NCBI GenBank assembly: GCA_965116435.1
Contig: OZ220686.1
Location: 2,480,001 to 2,544,000, forward strand
DNA length: 64,000 bases
Direction: 5' to 3'
DNA from: VXPQ01 sp965116435
GTDB taxonomy: Bacteria > Bacteroidota > Rhodothermia > Rhodothermales > VXPQ01
In this document: positions 43,031 to 52,003 of the stretch, in pieces
How positions within the stretch are numbered: position 1 is the stretch's first letter
Layout of the letters: each line of letters begins with the position of its first letter
The notes under the pieces: model-generated
The model's input: the letters and a program-made list of their open reading frames with translations, nothing else
Told to the model about the DNA's origin: nothing
The model's database searches: none
Translations under genes and position numbers: made by a program

Positions 43031-44608
43031 ATGAAAGATTTCATATCCCGCAGACCGCGACTGCTTACGGGAATTCTGGTGCTCACGCTCCTCGTTCCCT
43101 CATCCCTCGTGTTGCACGGGTGCACGGACCTCGGCGAGGACACGTTCGGCATCGTTACGCCGGATCAGTTCTACGAGACGGATGAACAGATCATTTCGGC
43201 GCTTGCGCCCGTGTATTCCCAGTTCCGGGCCTTGCTCTGGAGTTACCACAACCTGAGTCAGGTCAGCTCCGACGAAACGCTGGTTCCCACCCGCGGATCT
43301 GACTGGTTCGACGGGGGCCGCTGGCTCTCGATTCACCGGCATACCTGGGATCCCGGCCTTTCCGACCTGAACGGCGCATGGAACGACGCCTATACGGGCA
43401 TCGCCCGGGCCAACGGCCTGCTCCAGATTCTGGAAGAGTCCGGCAATACGGATGCGGCGCTCAATGCGGAAATTCGCACCCTGCGCGCCTTTTATTACTT
43501 TGTCCTGATGGACCTGTTTGGCAACGTGCCGATCGTGGGCGACGACGAATACGTGATTGATTCGGAAAATCCGCCCGTGAACGAAAACCGGTCCCTGGTA
43601 TACCAATTCGTGGTAAGCGAGTTGACCGGGGTCGTATCTGCTTTGCCCGCCCAATGGACCGGGTTGAATCAGGGGCGCGTTACGCAAGGCGCCGCCAACG
43701 CCATGCTGGCGACGTTGTATCTCAACGGAAACGTCTTCACGAAGAACAGCAACGAGATCAACGTAACGGGTTCGAATGCCTGCAGCCCGTCCGATTGCCA
43801 GAACGCCGTTGCGGCGGCGGACGCGGTGATCAACTCGGGCATGTACAGCCTGCTTGCGGACTTCCACGGGAATTTTGCGGTGGAGAACGCAGGTTCGCCG
43901 GAGTTCGTGATGGAAGTGCAGCACCTCAATCAGCCCGGACTGGGCATGACCTTTCCGATGCGCGCCCTGCATTACAATCAGGGCACGCCGAGCCCGTGGA
44001 ATGGTTTTGCGACGCTTGCGCATATATACGATGCGTTTGATAACGACGATGCGCGGAAGCAAATCTTCCTGGCGGGACAGGCCGTGAACTACGAGACAGG
44101 GGAAGACGTGAAGAACCGGCAGGGCGAGCCGCTCATCTTTATCCCGGAGATCGGCGATGTGACGAACGCTACGGAGGGGGCAGGCATTCGCATCCTGAAA
44201 TTCCCCTTCGACGTGAACAACGCCGGCGGCGATATGTCGAACGACTATGCCTGGTGGCGTTTGTCCGAGATGTATCTGATCAAGGCCGAGGCGCTCAACG
44301 AACTCAACGGCCCGACCCAGGAAGTGATCGATCTGATCAATGTCGTCCGCGAACGCGCGTTTGACCCGGACAAGCCCATTGTCCTGAGCGATTACCCGGA
44401 CAAGACCGCCATGCGCGACCGCATCATGAACGAACGGCTTTTCGAGTTGACCTACGAGGCGCGGCGCCGGCAGGACCTGATCCGCGCAGGCAAGTTCACG
44501 TCTCCCTGGGAATACAAGGAACGGCTGGACGGACACCTTGTGCTGTTCCCGATTCCGCAGACCCAGCTCGACGCGAATCCAAACCTGACGCAGAATCCGG
44601 GGTACTGA
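43031..44608 (+). CDS. SusD/RagB-family nutrient-binding lipoprotein
   Basis: The 525-residue outer-membrane lipoprotein has Cys31 after LVPSSLVLHG and a typical N-terminus (TDLGEDTFGIVTPDQFY). TPR-like segments follow (WNDAYTGIARANGLLQIL, AEIRTLRAFYYFVLMDLFGNVPIV). The C-terminal SusD hallmark is LSEMYLIKAEALNEL and then RRRQDLIRAGKF, ending FPIPQTQLDANPNLTQNPGY. It acts as the lid and glycan binder on the SusC barrel. The gap to susC is 87 bases with no terminator; a strong terminator follows at 44660. Confidence 0.95.
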   Translation: MKDFISRRPRLLTGILVLTLLVPSSLVLHGCTDLGEDTFGIVTPDQFYETDEQIISALAPVYSQFRALLWSYHNLSQVSSDETLVPTRGSDWFDGGRWLSIHRHTWDPGLSDLNGAWNDAYTGIARANGLLQILEESGNTDAALNAEIRTLRAFYYFVLMDLFGNVPIVGDDEYVIDSENPPVNENRSLVYQFVVSELTGVVSALPAQWTGLNQGRVTQGAANAMLATLYLNGNVFTKNSNEINVTGSNACSPSDCQNAVAAADAVINSGMYSLLADFHGNFAVENAGSPEFVMEVQHLNQPGLGMTFPMRALHYNQGTPSPWNGFATLAHIYDAFDNDDARKQIFLAGQAVNYETGEDVKNRQGEPLIFIPEIGDVTNATEGAGIRILKFPFDVNNAGGDMSNDYAWWRLSEMYLIKAEALNELNGPTQEVIDLINVVRERAFDPDKPIVLSDYPDKTAMRDRIMNERLFELTYEARRRQDLIRAGKFTSPWEYKERLDGHLVLFPIPQTQLDANPNLTQNPGY

Positions 44609-44659
44609 TTTTTGCCTCCGCAAGATGCGTCTTGCATACGTCTTTACAATCTGCACGCG

Positions 44660-44694
44660 AAGCCCGTCCGGACCTGGTTCCGGGCGGGCTTTTT
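44660..44694 (+). terminator. Intrinsic terminator of the SusC/SusD operon
   Basis: The stem AAGCCCG-T-CCGGA pairs with TCCGG-G-CGGGCTT across a short CCTGGT loop and runs into TTTTT. It lies about 50 bases after the susD stop. Confidence 0.8.
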
Positions 44695-44792
44695 GCACCC
44701 TGTCCACCCTGTGCACCCTTTGCATACAGCGCGTTTCGGATATTTTCGTTTTTCCGACAACCTTATGCGCCTGGCAACGTCTCAAGGGGAGA

Positions 44793-44828
44793 GATGCGCT
44801 GATCAAGTCCACTTCGATTAGCGCATCC
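44793..44828. repeat. Intergenic palindromic repeat, copy E (reverse orientation)
   Basis: GATGCGCTGATC and GATTAGCGCATC flank AAGTCCACTTC, the reverse complement of the loop seen in copies B and C. Changes in the two outer arms (GCGC with GCGC) keep the inverted repeat intact relative to the GTGC/GCAC version, i.e. they are compensatory. Confidence 0.7.
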
Positions 44829-44857
44829 TGTATCTTTGCAGCAGACCAGGAGGCAAG

Positions 44858-45325
44858 ATGATGGCGAAAGGGACCTATGCAGCATATGCAATATGCGCAC
44901 TGCTTGCGGCGGGCGCACTCGTTCTGGGGGGATGCGCAGGCTCTGGCGGCGCGCAAGGCGGTGGCGGTGCGCTTGGCGATTCCGAGAAAGAAGCGTCCAC
45001 CGGCGCCGTGACCACCCTCAACGTTCCCGAACTGGTAGCGCAGAATCCGACGGCGACCATCGCCGAGCTGATTCAGGGGCGCGTGGCGGGCGTACATGTG
45101 GTCAACGGGCGTATCACGATTCGGGGGGTACGCTCGATTCAGGGCAGCAACGACCCCCTCATTGTGCTGGACGGCATTCCGCTCATCGTCGATCCGTTCA
45201 CCTCGCACATCAATACGCACGACATTCAGTCGATCAATGTGCTCAAGGACGCCGCATCCACGGCTATTTACGGATCGCGCGGAGCGAACGGGGTGATCGA
45301 GATCAAAACGAAGAAAGGCAGATAA
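44858..45325 (+). CDS. Lipoprotein consisting of a stand-alone TonB-receptor plug domain
   Basis: The 155-residue protein has a lipoprotein leader (LLAAGALVLGGC, Cys26), a Gly/Ala linker, and then a SusC-type plug from about 50 to the end (LIQGRVAGVHVVNGRITIRG, SNDPLIVLDGIPL, LKDAASTAIYGSRGANGVIEIKTKKG). It stops exactly where a barrel would begin, with a proper stop codon and no barrel sequence downstream. A perfect AGGAGG at 44848 precedes two ATGs; the spacing favours the second (44861). It cannot form a channel; a role as decoy, regulator or partner of a receptor is possible. It is separated from SusD by a terminator. Confidence 0.8.
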   Translation: MMAKGTYAAYAICALLAAGALVLGGCAGSGGAQGGGGALGDSEKEASTGAVTTLNVPELVAQNPTATIAELIQGRVAGVHVVNGRITIRGVRSIQGSNDPLIVLDGIPLIVDPFTSHINTHDIQSINVLKDAASTAIYGSRGANGVIEIKTKKGR

Positions 45326-45347
45326 GGAACGAGGGCGGGCGAGGCGG

Positions 45348-46229
45348 CTATCTCCTTCTGGCCTGGCACTGGGCTCTTCTGCCGGCCAGCAGCCCCACCA
45401 GTCCAGGCCACGGGCGCTCCCACCGGATGGCGCCGCCCAGGAATCCCATGCCGTTCAGCACCTGATCGGTAAGGTCGGGGTCGGACAGCATTTCGTCGTC
45501 CATGCGGAAGAAATCCGGCCAGTCCGACGTGCCGCCGCCCACAATGACCCTGGCGCTCAGCGCCTGCGGGCAACGGCCGGGAAAAAGCGCGGCAAGGTCT
45601 CCATAGGCGTCGAATGCGAGGGCCAGCCGATCCTCGCCGCTCGGGCGCACCTGGTCTACATAGGACAGTGTAACCGATTCGCTGACGCCGCCCTCCTCCG
45701 TGCGCAACGTGTATACGATGCGGAGATCGACCAGTTTTTCCAGGCCGCGCAGCCCGATGGTTTGCAGGCGCGGCGGGGGCGCGGGAGAAAACGGAACCAG
45801 GTTGGTGCGCAACTCCGGGTCGGGAAAGGGCGCAGGCAGGCGCACGGTCGTCGAACTGGTTGCGCCGTCCGACCGGGTTACCGTAAAAAGGTACCGCCCT
45901 CCCGGCTGCACGGCTTCCTTCGACCAGAAAACATGCCCTTCGCTGCCGTTCGAGAAGCGGAAGAGCGAATCCCGCCACTGCACGGCGGCGCCTGTTTCGA
46001 GGCGCTCCAGCGCGACGACGGCGTCGAGCGGCGCCGTATCGGGCGTTACAGCCCGGCGCAAGGCCGTGACGGCGACGAACTGCGTATCCGCGGCGGCGTC
46101 GAGGTATCCGTAGATCGAAAAATACCGTTCGTTTTCCTGAAACGGTTCGAAGGTTTCGGCGCATCCCCCGGAAACGAGGGCGCCGGCAAGGCACGCGACC
46201 AGCAAGCATGTGCGGAGGGGTGCGGACAT
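45348..46229 (-). CDS. DUF4249-like lipoprotein paired with the minus-strand TonB receptor
   Basis: The 293-residue protein has a lipobox (ACLAGALVSGGC) and the same layout as the array members at 4917-10515: EPFQENERYFSIYGYLD, then APLDAVVALERL and AVQWRDSLFRF, with an RYLFTVTRSDG-like segment where the array members have SRHRMEAVRSDG. Overall sequence is strongly diverged. It starts at ATG 46229, which overlaps the stop of the TonB receptor (TAATG), so the two are translationally coupled. The family call rests on layout and context. Function is unknown; partnership with the receptor is the best inference. Confidence 0.78.
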   Translation of the reverse strand: MSAPLRTCLLVACLAGALVSGGCAETFEPFQENERYFSIYGYLDAAADTQFVAVTALRRAVTPDTAPLDAVVALERLETGAAVQWRDSLFRFSNGSEGHVFWSKEAVQPGGRYLFTVTRSDGATSSTTVRLPAPFPDPELRTNLVPFSPAPPPRLQTIGLRGLEKLVDLRIVYTLRTEEGGVSESVTLSYVDQVRPSGEDRLALAFDAYGDLAALFPGRCPQALSARVIVGGGTSDWPDFFRMDDEMLSDPDLTDQVLNGMGFLGGAIRWERPWPGLVGLLAGRRAQCQARRR

Positions 46230-48547
46230 TACGGCCACTCGATCTGCAGGGCGACGAACGGGACGATGGGCAATTGATCGACGCGGCGGACGCGAAACAC
46301 GTCGAAATAGAACAGGTTTGTTCGGTCGTATGCGTTGATGGCGCCGGCCTGTACGCTCAGCGGGGCGCCTGCTACGTTGAAGCGCCGTTCGAGGGACAGG
46401 TCCAGCCGGTGGTATGTGGGCAGGCGTCCGTTCCAGGGGCGTTCGAAGAGTACGCGCGGGCGGCGGGCCGCTTCGCGTACATCGACGAGCGTGCGCAGCG
46501 CAATCACGTCGTCAAAACCCTGTACGCGGGTAAAGGGGAGGCCGGAGCCGAATTGCCACCGTACGCTTGCCGCGAATGCGCGGCGTTCCACGCCGACCAC
46601 GACGCTTACCTGATGGCGCCGGTCGTGCGGCGGATCGTAGCGCGCGATGCGTTCGCCGAACCATGTTCCGAAACTGCCGTCGGGGGCCCGATACGAGGTG
46701 TTCGCCAGGCCGTAGCCCGCATATCCGTACAGGGCGCCGCGCTGGAACTCCAGGCGGATATCCGCGCCGTAGACCCGTCCGTCGGCCAGCGTGAGCGGCG
46801 TAGTGAAGCGGGCGATGGCGCTGAGGATCGGCACGGGTATGTCGCGCAGTCGCTTGTGGTACCCTTCCGCGGCGAGGCGGAGCGCGCCGCCGAGCTGCTG
46901 TTCCCATCCCATCAACAGGTGCACGGCCTGTGCTTGCGCCCGGCGGACGGGGGCGGGAACCCATGCCGTGAACACCGACCCGGCGTCTCGTTCGTCGTTG
47001 ACGCCCGTGACGGTTTGCCGATAGACGCCCAGCGCTCCGTGGAATGTGCGATGCGGTCGTTGCCGCCAGGAAACGCGCAGGCGGGGTTCCAGCACCGGCC
47101 TGTACGGCTCGGGATACAAGGTGGCGGAGAGGCCGGGGGTAACGGACAGGTTTTCGCCGATGGCCGTTTCCAGTTCTGCATACGCCCCCGCCCCAATGAG
47201 CAAATCTTCGTTGGCGCGCAGGTTCTGGAACTGTTCGCCCAGCGCATATTTCAGCCAATTGGCCCGGGCGAACACCCCGAGGCGCAGCGGCCTGCCCCGC
47301 CAGGGCGCGGTCAGGTTGATCTTTGTGTTGATTTCCAGCGCGTCGGAGTTGCGCTCGGACCGCATGGACTGTTCCACGGCGTTGTTGAAATACGATGCGC
47401 CGCCCACCAGCTCAAGCATGGAGGAGGTGTTTGTCGGAAACGCAATGCAGCGTCCGCCGGCGACCGTGTTGCTCCATCGAAAAACATCCCCCGGATTTTT
47501 CTGGTCCACATCGATGGCGCCCCGGTCGAAGGTGTGCAACGCCGACAGGCTGCACCGGCTCTGGGCGCCGCCCGCCGACGTGAGCTTCAGGAACACGTCC
47601 CCGAACCGCAAGGGCAGGGATTGCGCCAGAAAGACCGGCGCGGCCTGTTCGATGACGGACATCCGGGCAGAGCCAAGGAAGGACAGGCTTTCCTTGCGGA
47701 GGGGACCCTCCACGCGCAGGCTTGTCAGGAACGGGCTTACGGAGGCGCCGCTTGCAAAGCGTTGCATGTTGCCGTCTCGCATGGTTACGTCTACGACGGA
47801 CGAAATGCGTCCGCTGTAGCGCGCTCCGAATCCTCCCGCATAGAAATCGGCGGTGGACACGAGGTCGTGCGGAAACGCCGAAAAGAATCCCACGATGTGA
47901 AAGGGTTGCCAGACGGTCAGCCCGTCCATCAGCACGAGGTTCTGCGCGGGCGTCCCGCCCCGCACGAAGAGTTGCCCGCCCCGGTCGCCGAGGGCCACGA
48001 CGCCCGGCAGGCTTTGCAGCCAGGAGGCCAGGTCGCCGCCCGCGTCGGGTGCGGGGATGCGGCGGATGCCTGCGGAGCGGACGGTTTGCAAGCCGCCCTG
48101 CATGCGCCCCGCCCCGCTTTCGGCGCCAATGACTACCTCGCTCAACTCGGTTGCCGCGGGCGTCAGCGCGATATGGCGCGTTATTCGTGCGCCCGGCCGG
48201 GCGAACAGCGTGTCCGTATGCGCGTCGAAGCCGATAAAACTCGCTTCGAGGCGGTATGCGCCGGGAGCCAGCCCGGCGATCAGGTAAAATCCGTCCTGGT
48301 TCGCTGCGCTTCCGCGTACAGTTCCCGTGCTGTCCCGCAGCAGCACATGGGTTCCGGGCAAAGGCAATCCGCTTGAAGCGTCCGTCGCCACGCCGCGCAC
48401 GATCGCTGCGTCGCCGCGGCGCTCTGCCGGGACGGGGCGCGATTGCGCGGCGCTCGCACCTGCCTGGCCTGGCCCGATGCCGAACAGCCCCAGCAATCCC
48501 GCCGCCGCAAGGGCCCAGGACAGCCGTGTCCTATTTCTGCGAAGCAT
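46229..48547 (-). CDS. TonB-dependent outer-membrane receptor with carboxypeptidase-like N-terminal domain
   Basis: The 772-residue protein from ATG 48547 has a leader (LSWALAAAGLLGLFGIGPGQAGASA) and a carboxypeptidase-like domain (VRGVATDASSGLPLPGTHV, LAPGAYRLEASFIGF). A plug with SLPGVVALGDRGGQLFVRGG and a barrel ending VPFVALQIEWP complete it. It is a paralogue of the 10551 receptor (PPHDRRHQV, LPTYHRLDLSLER, RVRRVDQLP). Each is linked to DUF4249-like lipoproteins: four upstream there, one coupled downstream here. The ligand is unknown. It is divergent from the FG-GAP gene at 48680 with a 132-base gap. Confidence 0.88.
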   Translation of the reverse strand: MLRRNRTRLSWALAAAGLLGLFGIGPGQAGASAAQSRPVPAERRGDAAIVRGVATDASSGLPLPGTHVLLRDSTGTVRGSAANQDGFYLIAGLAPGAYRLEASFIGFDAHTDTLFARPGARITRHIALTPAATELSEVVIGAESGAGRMQGGLQTVRSAGIRRIPAPDAGGDLASWLQSLPGVVALGDRGGQLFVRGGTPAQNLVLMDGLTVWQPFHIVGFFSAFPHDLVSTADFYAGGFGARYSGRISSVVDVTMRDGNMQRFASGASVSPFLTSLRVEGPLRKESLSFLGSARMSVIEQAAPVFLAQSLPLRFGDVFLKLTSAGGAQSRCSLSALHTFDRGAIDVDQKNPGDVFRWSNTVAGGRCIAFPTNTSSMLELVGGASYFNNAVEQSMRSERNSDALEINTKINLTAPWRGRPLRLGVFARANWLKYALGEQFQNLRANEDLLIGAGAYAELETAIGENLSVTPGLSATLYPEPYRPVLEPRLRVSWRQRPHRTFHGALGVYRQTVTGVNDERDAGSVFTAWVPAPVRRAQAQAVHLLMGWEQQLGGALRLAAEGYHKRLRDIPVPILSAIARFTTPLTLADGRVYGADIRLEFQRGALYGYAGYGLANTSYRAPDGSFGTWFGERIARYDPPHDRRHQVSVVVGVERRAFAASVRWQFGSGLPFTRVQGFDDVIALRTLVDVREAARRPRVLFERPWNGRLPTYHRLDLSLERRFNVAGAPLSVQAGAINAYDRTNLFYFDVFRVRRVDQLPIVPFVALQIEWP

Positions 48548-48679
48548 ATGAATCAGCGTATCCTTACCAGGGTGGTTCGTATCTTCAAGACAACGAAATG
48601 TACAGGACCGGGTTATAGTTTCGTAATGAAATGTTCTGGGCGACACATTTTTGTGCACGCGCTTCCTGAATCATCGTAT

Positions 48680-51600
48680 ATGGCGCCATACCTTCACGGA
48701 TCGTTCCGTGCGACGCTTCTTGTTCTTTTACTCGCAGCCGGGTGTTCCGGGCCGCAAGAAGTCCCCCCCGGCGACCGCCTCTTCACGCGCCTGCCTGCGT
48801 CCTGGACCGGCATTCGTTTCGAGAATCGCCTGCGGCCCACCGAGGCGTTCAATGTGTTCACCTACCGCAATTTTTTCAACGGAGGCGGGGTGGGCATTGC
48901 CGATCTGAACGGCGACGGGCTGCGCGACCTGGTGTTGACGGCGAATCAGGGGCCGGATCGATTGTATCTGAATCGGGGCGCGTTCCGGTTCGAGGACATC
49001 ACGAGCCGGGCAGGCATGGAAAGCGGCCCTGGCTGGTCCACCGGGGTGAGCATTGCGGACGTGAACGGGGACGGGTTGCCGGATATGTATATCTGCCGGG
49101 CCGGCGATCCGACGGGGGACCGGGCGAACCTGCTTTTTATCCATGAGGGACTGGATGCGAACGGAGCGCCCCGGTTCGAGGAGCGGGCGGCGGAGTACGG
49201 CCTGGACGATACAGGATTTTCCGTCCATGCGGCGTTTCTGGATTACGACCGGGACGGGGACCTGGACATGTATCTTGTGAACAATTCGCCGCGCGACGTG
49301 AGCAGTTTCGGCCTGCAAAACATACGCGACAGCCGCCATGAGGGCGGCGGCGACAAACTGTACCGCAACGAGGGCGGGATTTTCGTGGACGCAAGCGTGG
49401 AGGCAGGTATCTACGCGAGCGAAATAGCGTTCGGACTGGATGTCGTGGCCAGCGATTTCGACGCGGACGGCTGGCTTGACGTGTATGTTTCCAACGATTT
49501 TTTCGAGCGCGATTATTTTTACCGAAATAACGGGGACGGGACGTTCACCGAAGCGCTGGAAACGCATTTTCCGCACGTCAGTCTTTCCTCTATGGGCAAC
49601 GACGCCGCCGACATAGATAACGACGGTCGGCCGGATTTGTACGTGACGGATATGCTCCCGCAGGACGAGTATCGGCTCAAGACCACCGGGAGCCACGAAT
49701 CCTGGGCGGTCTACCGGGACAAGGTGGAGCGAGGATTTTATCATCAGTTTACCCGCAACACGTTGCAGCACAACCTCGGGGACGGTGCGTTCAGCGATAT
49801 AGCGCCGATGGCGGGCGTAGAGGCGACGGACTGGAGTTGGAGCGCGCTCCTCGTCGATCTGGATATGGACGGCCACAAGGACATTTTCGTGACGAACGGG
49901 GTGTACCGGGATGTGATCGATCAGGATTTCATGGCGTTCTTCGCGGGAGAAATACAGCGCATGGCCCGCGAACGCGCCGACAAGCTGGATTACCTCGAAT
50001 TGCTGGAGCGCATGCCCTCCGAACCGATCGCCAATGTGGCTTTTCGGGGGAATGGGGATCGTACGTTCGTCGAAAGGACGGCGGAATGGGGGCTGGACGC
50101 GCCTTCTTTTTCCAATGGCGCCGCGTATGGGGACCTGGATAACGACGGCGATCCGGACCTGGTGATCAACAATATCGACGCAGAGGTTTTCGTATACCGA
50201 AACGAGGCCGATACCTTGTACGGACGTCGTTTCGTGCAGGTTGCGCTCGCGGGCGAGGGCGGCAATCGCTTTGGCGTGGGGGCCCGCGTCGCCGTATGGC
50301 AAGACGGCGCGCCGCTTGTGCAGGAGCAAATGCCGTCGCGCGGGTTTCAGTCTACGGTAGATCCTGTGTTGACGTTCGGGCTTGGTTCCGGCGCCGCCGA
50401 TTCGGTGGAAGTGCGGTGGCCGGACGGTCGGCGCCAGACGCTCGAACGGCCCGCCGTGAACCGGTTGCTTACCTTTCGACAGGAGGAGGCGGCCCCTCCG
50501 CCCGCGGAGGCGCCTCGTGCCGCGGCCCCTGCATCGCTTCCGCGCTTTGCGGAGGCCACGGACGCGTCTGGCCTGGCGTTCGTGCATGCGGAAAACGATT
50601 TTGTTGATTTCGAGCGGGACGGGTTGCCGCTACGGATGCTTTCCACCGAAGGCCCGCGTCTTGCCGTGGGCGATGTGGACGGAGATGGGCTGGACGATGT
50701 GTACGTTGGCGGCGCCAAGGACTCGCCGGGGGGGCTTTTCCGGCAGCGGCCTGGCGGGCGTTTCGAGGCGCTGGATCATGCGCCCTTCGTCGCCGACGCT
50801 ATATCCGAAGACGTCGATGCGGCCTTTTTCGATGCGGACGACGATGGCGACCAGGATCTGTATGTGGCGAGCGGCGGCAGCGAATATTCGGCGCTTGCGC
50901 CGGGGCTGCGGGATCGGTTGTATCTGAACGACGGCGCCGGGCGGTTCGTCAAGGCCCCGGATGCGTTGCCGTCCCTGTATGCCAGCAGCGCCTGCGTGGC
51001 CGTTGCCGACTACGACGGGGACGGGGATATGGATGTGTTCGTGGGCGCTCGTTCGATTCCGTGGCAGTACGGACTTGATCCCCTCAGCGCACTGCTTCGC
51101 AACGACGGCGCGGGGCGTTTTACCGACGTGACGGAAGAGGTTGCGCCCGCCTTGCAGCATATCGGCATGGTGACGGACGCGGTCTGGGCCGATGTGGACG
51201 CCGACGCGCGTCCTGACCTGATCGTGGTGGGGGAATGGATGCCCGTTTCGGTGTTGTTGAACGACGGCGCCCTCGCGCTGCAATCGGAAAACGGCCTGGA
51301 CCGGAGTCACGGATGGTGGAATCGTCTGATCGCCGAGGATATGGACGGGGACGGCGATATGGACTTCGTAGCGGGGAATCTCGGTCTGAACACGGTGCTG
51401 CGCGCCTCGGAAGCCGCGCCGCTTGCGATGCATATCAACGATTTTGACCGGAACGGGCGCATCGATCAGGTTATTTCCCGGCGCCGGAACGGGACCGCGT
51501 ATCCCATGGCGCTTCGGCAGGACCTTTTTCGGCAGCTTCCGATGCTGGCGCAGCGTTTTCCCGGGTTTGCAGAGTACGCCGGAACGCCTCTCGAAGAGGT

Positions 51601-52003
51601 TTTCACGCCGGAGGAACTGGCGTCCTCGGTGCTCCGCCATGCCTATACGCTGGCCACGTCGTATGTCGAGAACCTCGGCGACGGTTTTTCCTTGCGCCCC
51701 TTGCCGTTCGAGGCGCAGCGCACCCCGATCTACGCACTCGTCGCCCGGGATTTCGACGAGGATGGAGCCAAAGATCTGTTGCTGGCCGGGAATTTTTACG
51801 CGGCCAAGCCCGAACTTGGACGGATGGATGCGGGATATGGCCTGTTCTTGCGCGGGGATGGGGCCGGCGCCTTCGCGCCCGTTCCGATGGCGGAGAGCGG
51901 CTTTCGCGTGCAGGGCCAGGCGCGGGACATGGCGCTCGTGGCCGACCGCCTCGTTGCGGTCGCCGTCAACGACGGGCCCGTACGCCTGATTTCGGTACGA
52001 TGA
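48680..52003 (+). CDS. CRTAC1-type FG-GAP/VCBS repeat lipoprotein with ASPIC/UnbV domain, first of tandem pair
   Basis: The 1,107-residue protein has a lipobox (LLVLLLAAGC, about Cys18) and two sets of FG-GAP/VCBS beta-propeller repeats with Ca2+-binding loops (ADLNGDGLRDLVL, ADVNGDGLPDMYIC, DYDRDGDLDMYLV, DIDNDGRPDLYV, AVADYDGDGDMDVFV). Between them, at about 520-595, is an ASPIC/UnbV domain (GNRFGVGARVAVWQDG, MPSRGFQSTVDPVLTFGLG, VEVRWPDGRRQTLE). Such proteins are abundant near SusC/SusD loci in Bacteroidota; a surface-binding role is assumed, not proven. ATG 48680 begins the leader. The TGA stop overlaps the next ATG (ATGA). Confidence 0.85.
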   Translation: MAPYLHGSFRATLLVLLLAAGCSGPQEVPPGDRLFTRLPASWTGIRFENRLRPTEAFNVFTYRNFFNGGGVGIADLNGDGLRDLVLTANQGPDRLYLNRGAFRFEDITSRAGMESGPGWSTGVSIADVNGDGLPDMYICRAGDPTGDRANLLFIHEGLDANGAPRFEERAAEYGLDDTGFSVHAAFLDYDRDGDLDMYLVNNSPRDVSSFGLQNIRDSRHEGGGDKLYRNEGGIFVDASVEAGIYASEIAFGLDVVASDFDADGWLDVYVSNDFFERDYFYRNNGDGTFTEALETHFPHVSLSSMGNDAADIDNDGRPDLYVTDMLPQDEYRLKTTGSHESWAVYRDKVERGFYHQFTRNTLQHNLGDGAFSDIAPMAGVEATDWSWSALLVDLDMDGHKDIFVTNGVYRDVIDQDFMAFFAGEIQRMARERADKLDYLELLERMPSEPIANVAFRGNGDRTFVERTAEWGLDAPSFSNGAAYGDLDNDGDPDLVINNIDAEVFVYRNEADTLYGRRFVQVALAGEGGNRFGVGARVAVWQDGAPLVQEQMPSRGFQSTVDPVLTFGLGSGAADSVEVRWPDGRRQTLERPAVNRLLTFRQEEAAPPPAEAPRAAAPASLPRFAEATDASGLAFVHAENDFVDFERDGLPLRMLSTEGPRLAVGDVDGDGLDDVYVGGAKDSPGGLFRQRPGGRFEALDHAPFVADAISEDVDAAFFDADDDGDQDLYVASGGSEYSALAPGLRDRLYLNDGAGRFVKAPDALPSLYASSACVAVADYDGDGDMDVFVGARSIPWQYGLDPLSALLRNDGAGRFTDVTEEVAPALQHIGMVTDAVWADVDADARPDLIVVGEWMPVSVLLNDGALALQSENGLDRSHGWWNRLIAEDMDGDGDMDFVAGNLGLNTVLRASEAAPLAMHINDFDRNGRIDQVISRRRNGTAYPMALRQDLFRQLPMLAQRFPGFAEYAGTPLEEVFTPEELASSVLRHAYTLATSYVENLGDGFSLRPLPFEAQRTPIYALVARDFDEDGAKDLLLAGNFYAAKPELGRMDAGYGLFLRGDGAGAFAPVPMAESGFRVQGQARDMALVADRLVAVAVNDGPVRLISVR

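Noticed and set aside
43100..45220. 706-codon minus-strand frame over susD and the plug lipoprotein
   Set aside because: Antisense shadow; it crosses the susD terminator and both real genes.
46208..48376. 722-codon plus-strand frame over the minus-strand TonB receptor
   Set aside because: Antisense shadow of the receptor.
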